In this document: positions 57,274 to 64,000 of the stretch, in pieces | How positions within the stretch are numbered: position 1 is the stretch's first letter | How the letters are laid out: the number at the start of each line of letters is the position of its first letter | Assembly: GCA_963978895.1 (NCBI GenBank) | Contig: OZ022247.1 | Coordinates: 21,674,860 to 21,738,859, forward strand | Origin: Erpobdella octoculata | Taxonomy: Eukaryota; Annelida; Clitellata; Hirudinida; Erpobdellidae | DNA length: 64,000 bases | Reading direction: 5' to 3' | The notes under the pieces: generated by a model | The model's database searches: none | What the model was told of the DNA's origin: nothing | What the model saw: the letters and a program-made list of their open reading frames with translations, nothing else | Position numbers and translations under genes: made by a program

Positions 57274-57906
57274 TCAGTAACGCATGTTACGCTGGGAGGA
57301 GCAGCACTTGTGGGTACAGTCGGGGCAGCGTTTGTTGAAACAAGTACAGGGTAAATACGGATGGCAGCAATCGTTACAGGGGCAGTCGCAGCGTCGGCAG
57401 CGACAGGCATGGCGACAGGGATCGACAGGCTCGCGCGATTCCTGACAACCACGTCTGTTGTCGCGACCGCGATCAATCCGACAGTCGTTCTTGCGATGTA
57501 TCGGACACTCGTTCTTGGATTCTCGATTGCAGTCTTGGCGACAGGAATCGACAGGCTCGCGACCGCGATCAATCCGACAGTCGTTCTTGCGATGTATCGG
57601 ACACTCGTTTTTGGATTCTCGATTGCAGTCTTGGCGGCAGTCTTGTTGGCAATCTTGATCGTTGTCTTCTTCGGGGCAAGGGCAAGGGCAGCTGTCTTTC
57701 TTTTCTTCTTTTTTTTCTTCTTTTTCTTCTTCCTTCTGGTTGTCGCTTTTCTTACTGTTCTTACTACTTCTCTTGCTGTTCTTACTCTCCCGGTTCTTGC
57801 TTCCGCCACTTGACTTGGAACTTTTCTTCGGCTCCTCCTTCTTGGTGTCGTTTTCCTCTTCGTCATCAGAATCTATTTTTTTGCTGCAGCACAAAAAGTT
57901 CTTCAT
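57274..57906 (-). CDS. Cys-rich protein with charged Ser/Lys linker and internal duplication (unknown)
   Basis: 210 residues from ATG at 57906 to a stop at 57274. Starts MKNFLCCSKK, a hydrophobic-CC-basic start that could be palmitoylated. Residues 11-71 are acidic, Ser and Lys-rich and probably disordered. Residues 72-210 hold nearly all of about 29 cysteines, first as CPCPCP and then spaced. Residues 91-116 and 123-148 are near-identical (NECPIHRKNDCRIDRGR), reflecting a 96-bp in-frame DNA duplication. The C-terminal part is densest (CRCRRCDCPCNDCC). TTTGTTTCAG lies immediately before ATG, so a 5' UTR intron probably ends there. There is no signal peptide, so this is likely intracellular; Cys-rich structural proteins of sperm or epidermis are one loose analogy, not an assignment. 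The FLCC-KK start recalls FYLFC-KK of the neighbours at 59.1 and 61.5 kb. No family recognised. Confidence 0.68.
   Translation of the reverse strand: MKNFLCCSKKIDSDDEEENDTKKEEPKKSSKSSGGSKNRESKNSKRSSKNSKKSDNQKEEEKEEKKEEKKDSCPCPCPEEDNDQDCQQDCRQDCNRESKNECPIHRKNDCRIDRGREPVDSCRQDCNRESKNECPIHRKNDCRIDRGRDNRRGCQESREPVDPCRHACRCRRCDCPCNDCCHPYLPCTCFNKRCPDCTHKCCSSQRNMRY
57463..57660 (-). repeat. 96-bp in-frame tandem duplication
   Basis: GATCAATCCGACAG at 57471 and again at 57567. The two copies differ at only a few bases and each encodes 32 residues of the Cys-rich domain, so the duplication is recent and preserves the frame. Confidence 0.92.
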
Positions 57907-58104
57907 CTGAAACAAAGATTACCAGTTTCGTATTACACAGCTGTATAATGTATACAATCACTTATGTGCCCAAGTTCATCGTCTCTGTCTGTACAGCAAA
58001 AGAAGAGTGCAATTCGATTTTTTTGTACTGTGACTCCAAAAGAGCAGAGGATTCGATGCTAAAACCATCGTCGCTTCGTCCGCTCCAGCGAAATTCCATT
58101 TTAA
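57907..58104. other. Upstream region of the Cys-rich gene
   Basis: Begins with the presumed acceptor of a 5' UTR intron (minus strand). No other feature. Confidence 0.35.
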
Positions 58105-58320
58105 CAGGTTGACATGGGTTGTGTCGACCCATGGGTTGGGATCGGGCTGGGTTTCAATTTTTTAAACATGCGGCGATGGGTTGAAAAAAAAAGTTAACAT
58201 TTTTTAGCCATGGAGATAACTGTGGGTAGGTTTTGTAAAAAAAAATTAATTTTTCAGGTTGGTCGGGTTGGGTTGGGCTGAGTAAGTGATGAGCTGAGCA
58301 GGGTTGGGTCGCCACTTCTG
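58105..58320 (-). mobile_element. hAT-like MITE, CCCAACCC family, copy 5 (degenerate)
   Basis: CAGGTTGACATGGG at the left and GGGTTGGGTCGCCACTTCTG at the right, with GGGTTGGG repeats inside. Flanking 8-mers do not match, so this is an older or truncated copy. Confidence 0.6.
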
Positions 58321-58803
58321 GCACTGACCGCACCCAGAACGTCTGAGCTGACAAAGGTCAATGTCGATCATAAAGAAAGAAATATCGTTATTTTTTTTAC
58401 TTAAAAGAAAGTTTAAACTGAATACAGGCAGTAAGAAATTTATCGATTAAATTCAAATTATAAAAAAATATGCCGAAAGGAAGTAAAACTGACTCTTCCA
58501 TGTCTTTTTCACGACCATCTTCGATATCAGACCACCAGAAACATCCTCCCTCTTTCCTTCTACAACCATACTACGACCTACGAAATGTGCTTTTTTTATT
58601 TCATTTTCTATCGCTAGATGTCTATGTTTATTCTTCTTTTATTCTATTTTTGTTTTGTTTTCTTTTTTTTTAATTTGTTGATGTTTACAAAACAACCCCA
58701 GACAGCACAGAGCGGTGACGCGTCACTGTTTTTAAAATATCAATGTCTTTTTCAGATTAAATCAAATTTAATATTTATTTCAACACACGTAAATCGTTTT
58801 TAG
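58321..58803. other. No supported gene
   Basis: AT-rich; short Phe-rich frames only. Confidence 0.45.
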
Positions 58804-58828
58804 TTTATTTCATAGAATTTTATTTTTA
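58804..58828 (-). promoter_or_regulatory. Possible poly(A) signals AATAAA
   Basis: TTTATT occurs twice on the plus strand (about 58804 and 58821), i.e. AATAAA on the minus strand, 110-135 nt past the stop at 58939. This would place 58939-59181 inside the transcript of the 59.1-kb gene. Confidence 0.35.
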
Positions 58829-58938
58829 TGGAGAAAAATAAGAAAGAGAAATTCTTCTAGTTCAATTTTTTTTTCATAAAAATTTTGCTTAACAAAAATA
58901 TCGAATGATGTTAGCCATACAATACAAATGCCGTCATG

Positions 58939-59130
58939 TTAGTACGAATAATAATAATAAGGGTACGGATAATAATAATATCCATAATAGTCGCAGGCCC
59001 AGCATCCACAACCTCCGCACGCCGTACACCAGTTGGAGTCGTATCCGCACTCTTCATCGTCGCTTTTCGAGTTCTTTCCGCCGCCGCAGCTCAGCCGGAA
59101 CACCTCGTTAGCGCTTCGGGAACTCCTCAT
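58939..59130 (-). CDS. Gly/Cys/Tyr-rich frame overlapping the 3' end of the 59.1-kb gene
   Basis: ATG at 59130 opens a 63-residue frame ending TAA at 58939; the frame is open back to 59181. It reads RSANEVFRLSCGGGKN, an acidic stretch, then WCTACGGCGCWAC and a Tyr-rich tail (YYGYYYYPYPYYYY). It is +1 relative to the gene that stops at 59108 and overlaps it. The Cys-dense C-terminus parallels the end of the 57.3-kb protein, suggesting this may be the true C-terminus of the upstream gene, reached by an undetected intron, an assembly indel or a frameshift. Alternatively it is 3' UTR. I cannot decide from sequence alone. Confidence 0.4.
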   Translation of the reverse strand: MRSSRSANEVFRLSCGGGKNSKSDDEECGYDSNWCTACGGCGCWACDYYGYYYYPYPYYYYSY

Positions 59131-59488
59131 CTTCGGGCACAGCACTGTCTTCAAACCCGCGGGTGTTGAAGAGAGCAGCACCTCTTACGAAGCGCGCGGG
59201 TTTCTTAAAAAATTTCTGACTGATCTTCTCTCTCAGAGTGAGACGGCTTTCGGCCGGGCTCGGAATATCCATTACACTGGAGTCCGACTGGGCTATTTGT
59301 ACCTTGGGCCTGGGTTTTAGTGCCATTTCAGAACCGGTATTGACTTTAGCTGGTGGGTTTCCTCTTTCTGTAGATATGGTCACAACTGGAGGGTTCTGTT
59401 TTTTCGGAGCAGACGCAGCCATTGGTTCTTTTTTACCTTTGCAAAAGAGATAAAATTCTTCAGAATCTTCTCTAGAGCCTATGGCCAT
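59108..59488 (-). CDS. Small protein with FYLFC-KK N-terminal motif (unknown)
   Basis: 126 residues from ATG at 59488 (G at -3, G at +4) to TAA at 59108. Begins MAIGSREDSEEFYLFCKGKK. Then comes a Pro/Lys/Thr-rich, probably disordered middle (KKQNPPVVTIS, KPRPKVQIAQSD), a basic patch (REKISQKFFKKPARFVRG) and an acidic end (DSAVPEDEEFPKR). The start aligns with the protein at 61.5 kb (MALSKEDGSLFYLFCRRKK): M-A-x-x-x-E-D, then FYLFC, two variable residues, KK. That points to a local duplicated family. No signal peptide or membrane segment. An overlapping +1 frame at the 3' end may represent its real C-terminus. No known domain recognised. Confidence 0.58.
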   Translation of the reverse strand: MAIGSREDSEEFYLFCKGKKEPMAASAPKKQNPPVVTISTERGNPPAKVNTGSEMALKPRPKVQIAQSDSSVMDIPSPAESRLTLREKISQKFFKKPARFVRGAALFNTRGFEDSAVPEDEEFPKR

Positions 59489-60192
59489 TGCTTTGAGTCA
59501 TAGTCGTGTTTTGATGTTTTTTTTGTGTGTTCTGCTGTATGTAGATTCTGTTTGCTGTATTTATTTCATCAGGTTTGTTTACTAAATATTTTAAAACGAT
59601 ATTCTGACGTATGTCGGCCGTGAGGTAGCGTTTTTTTTTTCAACCTCGCTTGGTGTTTTAATTCACTTTTGTTTGTTTGATCGATTAAATCGAATCAAAG
59701 AATCAAGAAAAAAAAGTCAGTATCTGTCTGGGAGAATTTATAATATGTATGTATGTTTGAGTGTGCTGTGATGTGTTTATGTGTTGTCGCCAATCCTTTT
59801 TTATTCACTTGTATTTATACGCTCTTTAATTCAACTCGACTTTTCTGTCTCTCTGTGGTAAAATGTTTTGAATTGATTTTCTTACAAACTTTTAGATTAC
59901 TTAGAATTTCGAAACTTTCAGTATTTGTCTATGCTCGTAGTGTTTCCGAGTCTTGTTGTGATGACCTTGCCGTTCGGAGTTATGAACTTATTTCGTTGTG
60001 TAATAAAGCTTCTGAGACTTTTAATTCAACACTCGTTTTGAGCTATTTTCATAAAAATCAACTGCCAAGAATGCTTTCTCAAAAACACATGCAAAAGAAA
60101 AATAAATAATTTATGCTGTCACGCGAAGAAACCCAAATGAAACCAACCGCTGCATGTATTATCGATATATAATAATGTATATGAGCTTGTTA
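59489..60192. other. No supported gene
   Basis: Upstream region of the minus-strand gene. A 118-codon plus-strand frame (59753-60109) is hydrophobic and low-complexity with no domain; I do not call it. Confidence 0.4.
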
Positions 60193-60200
60193 CTTATTAT

Positions 60201-60543
60201 CAGGGGCGCAACTAGAAAGGGGAGGGGCTCAAGCCCCCCCTACCCAGGCCAAATCGGAGAGTACTGCCATTTTTCCAAATTCAATGAGTTTTTTTTTGGT
60301 AGGGGGTGGGGGGTGCTACATTTATTCATAAACTTATTTTTTTACAATTGCTTTAACTGGTTTGAGACTGATTTTGACTATCTTCAGTTTGTAGTCTTTA
60401 TTTTCTATCATTAATAAATTCTTAAAGATACCAAAAAAAACTGCAGACTAAAGATAGTCAACAAAATTTTTCGCCTGCGGCGGGCTTTTTCTCTTTTTCA
60501 CACTTGAGTCCCCCCCAGCATTTTCTGATAGGTTGTGCCCCTA
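60201..60543. mobile_element. hAT-like MITE (CAGGGGCGCAACTAG termini)
   Basis: Starts CAGGGGCGCAACTAG and ends ATAGGTTGTGCCCCTA, imperfect inverted repeats. Flanking 8-mers CTTATTAT (60193-60200) and CTTGTTAT (60544-60551) match at 7 of 8. 343 bp with G- and C-runs near both ends, and an internal inverted stretch (GACTATCTTCAGTTTG and its complement). Confidence 0.8.
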
Positions 60544-60551
60544 CTTGTTAT

Positions 60552-61408
60552 ATTTAAGTATGTTCGCAATAACCGATTGGTCTGCATTTTTACAGGACAC
60601 AAAGGTCTTTGCTGTACAAGCTGTACAGTGTACAATACCGTGTAAGAAATAATGTTGAACGGAAAGCCTAATCTATAAAGATTCATAAAGAGCCATATGG
60701 ATTTAATGTTTCGTCTGATTTTGTTGTGGGGATACTTCGGAAGAAACACTTATAGAGGTTTACAAAAGTGCATAAAAACTAAATACAGAAATTGATAAGC
60801 ATTTAAATTAAATATACAAATTAATAAGTGAATACGTAAATAAACAAATAAATCAATCAATCAGTTAATTAATTAATTAATTAATACATTAATAGAAAAA
60901 TAAATAGATAAATAGGTCAGACAAACAAAATAAATAATGAAATAAACAATAAAACAATTGCTGATAAACTATAATAGATGAATCATCGTGAAATAAGATT
61001 TTTTTATAACGGTTTTATATTATCACGTGAATAAATAGACAATTAAATAATTATTAAAATATATAAGACCTGTAAAATAAATAACTGCAGGTTTAGTTTA
61101 GTCCAAGTTTCAAGCATCCTTTTGTGTAACACCTTAAGACTACTTTACAATGGGGTAAATTTCATTCAATAGCAAACTCAGAGGCTCTGTATTTTTGCAA
61201 TATTTCCATTATATATGTAATAAAATATGTATGAGACACGGCTGATTGTAAAACTCAACACTCTGCTCACGTTCTTTGAAGCTGTAATTTTTCAGGCGAA
61301 ACTACGACAAAAAATATTGTTAAAAAAATACATCAAATGAATGAAATTGCGGTCGTTCATTTCATCTCAATCGATTGGTCGAGTTCCACCTGTCAGTTGA
61401 CCCGCATC
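60552..61408. other. AT-rich region, no gene seen
   Basis: TTAATTAATTAA/AATAAATA-rich at 60840-60960. Nothing coding. Confidence 0.5.
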
Positions 61409-61409
61409 G

Positions 61410-61511
61410 GCCCACGCTACTCGCTGGAGTAGCTCATCTTCTTATTCCTTCCCACGTAACTGCCCACGCTACTCGCTGGTGTAACTCATCTTCCTGTTCC
61501 TCTGCTCGATG
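61410..61511 (-). repeat. 52-bp tandem duplication spanning a gene's stop codon
   Basis: ACTCGCTGG at 61419 and 61471, 52 bp apart, with matching flanks (CCCACGCTACTCGCTGG...CTCATCTTC). The right copy encodes the last residues and stop of the 61.5-kb protein; the left copy lies beyond the stop and is out of frame (52 is not a multiple of 3). Confidence 0.9.
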
Positions 61512-61648
61512 CGTAGTTTTCTCCTCGCCAGAACGCGCTCGCGTGCCAAGCTGATTTCTCCCAGCTTGGCCGGCTGAGCGATGGTGTCCTGCTTCTTGCG
61601 TCGGCAAAACAGATAAAAAAGACTTCCATCTTCTTTCGAAAGAGCCAT
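61469..61648 (-). CDS. 59-residue paralogue with FYLFC-KK motif (unknown)
   Basis: ATG at 61648 (A at -3, G at +4) opens a 59-residue frame ending TAG at 61469. It begins MALSKEDGSLFYLFCRRKK and continues as a basic, probably helical segment (LARERVLARRKLRIEQRNR) ending MSYTSE. The N-terminus aligns with that of the 59.1-kb protein on the same strand 2 kb away; the remainder does not. The similarity across start codon and motif supports reality despite the short length. It may be a truncated paralogue or a first exon. The DNA around the stop is duplicated in tandem (52 bp). The motif's FxxFC followed by basic residues could be a lipidation or protein-binding site, which is speculation. Confidence 0.52.
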   Translation of the reverse strand: MALSKEDGSLFYLFCRRKKQDTIAQPAKLGEISLARERVLARRKLRIEQRNRKMSYTSE

Positions 61649-62724
61649 TTTGAAGATTTTATTTTGGAGTTTTTCAATGTTACAGAATTTGTTGATTATA
61701 TGTTTTTTATTAAACGGTTTTTGTCGATTTTCTAAAGCCGAGTTTGTTAACTTTTATCGGCTGACGTAACAAGTTTGGCGAGAACAGCAAAAACAACCGG
61801 ATTAAGATTTCTATGCAAAAATATGCTAAGAAAGAAAATATTGGTAGGATAAATGAGTGCTTAATTATTGACTTCAAGTTAGGCTGTCTAGCCGGGATCA
61901 ATTAAAAATAATTAAACAATTTATTTTAAATCATCGATTTTACTTCTAAGATGCTCAATCAAATTTTTTGTCTTTCGTTATCGTTTGTATTTTTTTTAAA
62001 TTATTAAATGAAATAAGAAACACCAATAGTGGGCATTGTTAGCCATAATGACGGCTGCGAGCAAACAAGGGCTAAGCTAACTCGAGCGCAAATGAAAAAA
62101 AATCTATAATAATCTATAACAAACCAACTGCAGATGTTTCAAAAGAGACACGAAGGTAATGATTTCTTTCAATGGTTTTCTACTTGACCTTGACCCGTCA
62201 CTCGGGAATCGCTAATGCGTGATTTTAACTGATTGCGTGTAAACAGATGGCAGTACAGCACGTGTTCATGAGAGGAGCGTACAATGGAATTCTGATCGAA
62301 ATCACATTCTCGGCCATGAAATATAAAGATTTCCAACTGTAATTTACATTTTATGCAAATAATATACTTTAAACAAGAAACACTTGGGCATAATTTGTCG
62401 ATAAACATCTATAAGTCTATAAGAGGGTGCAATAACATTAAAGCTCCTTCATTGAATTAATGTATGAAAAATTATGAATAATTATCATAAACCTAATAAC
62501 TTTTGCACATCTCCAGATCCTCAAAAATTAAGTTTTCAAAGCCAATTTCATATCAGAAATATCCGATGATATTGTTGAGTACTCGTTGGGGATAAACTCC
62601 GAGATGAGAAAACATGACCAAGGACTATTCGTATAACTCGTCCACTCCTCCTGTTTCCCATTACAAAATCAACGGTGGGACAGTGGCCCTAGAGAGCCTC
62701 ACCTACATACACAAACCATTGTGA
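61649..62724. other. 1-kb region, no supported gene
   Basis: Upstream sequence of the minus-strand gene, then AT-rich DNA. No feature recognised. Confidence 0.45.
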
Positions 62725-62975
62725 GGCGCCGTAGCACAGTGGTGAGAAGTAGTTAGATGTCATCCTGGCGTCATGTGTTCAAATCTCGGTCGCGGTGGGG
62801 CGTAATTCCGTTGAGCAAGGAATTCACTCACACTGCTCAGGCCAACTCAGCCTTTCATCTTTCAGTGGTCGACTGGGGTGTAATAGGGTTCGGCACTATT
62901 CCATTTCGTATACACGTGCGGGTGGCAGGCGACACTGTGTGATCCCAAATGCACGAGCATATGGGATCACGAAAT
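62725..62975 (+). mobile_element. tRNA-derived SINE, family S1, copy 2
   Basis: Head GGCGCCGTAGCACAGTGGTG (A box), GTGTTCAAATCTCGG (decayed B box), the same body as at 18.9 kb (GAGCAAGGAATTCACTCA, GGCCAACTCAGCCTTTCATC) and GTGCGGGTGGCAGG. Near its 3' end GTGATCCCA and TGGGATCAC form an inverted repeat with a 14-nt loop, not present in copy 1. Confidence 0.8.
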
Positions 62976-63268
62976 GGACATTAAGTTTTGTCAAAGGCTT
63001 AACAAATAAAATGTCTAAAAATAAATGCAAGCTGGTGCAGAGCTCACGCGATTCGTGTACTGAGGTATAGATCATTAAGTTTAATCCTTTTAAACATGAA
63101 ATCACATCGAAACTATCTGATTTTGTAAGTAGCTAGTAGTTTGTACAATACAATTATTATATCATAAAAAACAGTTTTTAATTTAGGATAATAAACATAA
63201 TCGTTTTTATTGAACTTTATTAAATTGAAAATAAATAGAAATTTAGTAAAACTTAATTCGTAAGGCAA
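62976..63268. other. Upstream region of the GT14 gene
   Basis: AT-rich, no certain TATA box or initiator. The SINE lies about 300 bp upstream of the ATG. Confidence 0.4.
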
Positions 63269-64000
63269 ATGACAGCGAAAAGTAAAAGATTACTGTTTGC
63301 TTCTGTCATGTTAAGCGCTTGTTCATTAATTTTTTATCAGCAAAAAACCTACAAGTCTTATAGATCTTATTTTGATCTGAAACCGATAACTTGTCGGCAA
63401 AAGTTACTCGGAGTTCCAGAGTCTCTTCAACGCTTAACATGGTGTCCTCGATGTCAAGAAATTACTTGCCAAAAACTTATATCAAGCGATCCAGAACAAA
63501 ACAAAACGTTCTACAAAGAAGTTAAAGAACTGATGATCAAATACAATTCAGCATTCAACAAACCCGATCGGATAACCATGCTTCAAGTTTTAAAAGAAAA
63601 TTGCGAAGCTTACAAAAGCTGGCGTGATTATGACGTCTCCGGCTATGGACCGAGAGAATCACTGAACGATCAATCGGGTCCGTTCTCCATTGCTTTCAAC
63701 ATACTTGCCCATCGGGACTTTGAACAAACAGAAAGGCTTCTGAGAGCCATCTACAGGCCTCAAAACAGTTATTGCATTCACGTCGATAACAAATATCCGG
63801 TATTAGTTGAAGACATAAAAAAGCTCTCTAATTGTTTTGATAATGTATTCCTTGCTTCTAAACTAGAAAATGTGACATATGCTGGTTTTTCGAGACTTCA
63901 AGCCGACATTAACTGCATGGCCGAACATTTGAAAACGAATATTAAATGGAAGTATCTCATAAACACTGCAGCTACAGCCTTTCCTCTGAGGACAAACGCC
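63269..64000 (+). CDS. GT14 'Branch' N-acetylglucosaminyltransferase, core-2/I-branching type (5' part)
   Basis: The frame is open from ATG at 63269 (A at -3) for 244 codons to the window edge. A short basic N-terminus is followed by one hydrophobic segment (residues 8-23, LLFASVMLSACSLIFY), a type II Golgi signal anchor. A Cys-containing stem follows. The Branch domain begins near residue 138: FSIAFNILAHRDFEQTERLLRA, IYRPQNSYCIHVDNK, FLASKLENVTYAGFSRLQADINCM and WKYLINTAATAFPLRTN. These match GCNT1-type enzymes, which add beta-1,6-GlcNAc to O-glycan cores or poly-LacNAc in the Golgi. The usual INLCGxDFP-like segment reads INTAATAFP here, losing the Cys and the acidic residue. The catalytic region lies beyond the window. 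No intron is seen, consistent with the intronless coding of many members. NKT and NVT are possible N-glycosylation sites. Confidence 0.93.
   Translation, partial: MTAKSKRLLFASVMLSACSLIFYQQKTYKSYRSYFDLKPITCRQKLLGVPESLQRLTWCPRCQEITCQKLISSDPEQNKTFYKEVKELMIKYNSAFNKPDRITMLQVLKENCEAYKSWRDYDVSGYGPRESLNDQSGPFSIAFNILAHRDFEQTERLLRAIYRPQNSYCIHVDNKYPVLVEDIKKLSNCFDNVFLASKLENVTYAGFSRLQADINCMAEHLKTNIKWKYLINTAATAFPLRTNA

Noticed and set aside
59753..60109. 118-codon plus-strand frame
   Set aside because: Hydrophobic, low complexity, no domain; opposite strand to the local gene cluster.

Overview
The window looks like a gap-containing scaffold from a repeat-rich, AT-rich animal nuclear genome. The recognisable genes are animal families: a CCN/IGFBP-type growth-factor-binding exon, a Ly6/uPAR (LU) GPI-anchored protein, and a GT14 'Branch' glycosyltransferase. 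Spliceosomal introns, tRNA-derived SINEs, Helitron-like and hAT-like elements, very long tri- and tetranucleotide arrays and a short TTAGGG tract fit a non-insect invertebrate. A mollusc or other lophotrochozoan is my best guess, but this is inference from style and not a species identification.

Layout. 0-2 kb: small minisatellites and, on the minus strand, a CCN-type IGFBP exon interrupted by a polyQ-containing low-complexity insert. 2-6.6 kb: mostly empty AT-rich DNA with one hAT-like MITE. 6.6-16.7 kb: a Helitron-like shell around the most striking structure here. This is a 9.4-kb inverted array of 356-bp units, 14 units one way and 13 the other, each carrying a tRNA-like (SINE) module with A and B boxes. 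16.9-17.8 kb: two weak plus-strand coding candidates. 18-33 kb: SINEs, a 200-N gap, and simple or tandem repeats, including 1.1 kb of (TGAG)n, a 38-bp minisatellite and paired 33-bp and 20-bp satellites. 33.8-35.5 kb: a two-exon Ly6/LU gene (minus). 36-52.6 kb: MITEs, microsatellites, about 0.9 kb of (TGAA)n, and two Helitron-like elements with internal ~156-bp repeats. 53.2-61.7 kb: minus-strand small genes of unknown function, at least two sharing an N-terminal FYLFC motif and several Cys-rich, among nested hAT-like elements and a short TTAGGG tract. 63.27 kb to the end: the 5' part of an apparently intronless GT14 glycosyltransferase (plus).

No operon logic applies. The recognised genes act in separate places: secreted (CCN), cell surface (Ly6) and Golgi (GT14). 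The only hint of a local gene system is the 53-62 kb cluster of short, lineage-restricted-looking proteins with possible lipid-anchor or Cys-rich termini. Most of the sequence is repeat-derived, and long open frames inside simple repeats are not treated as genes.
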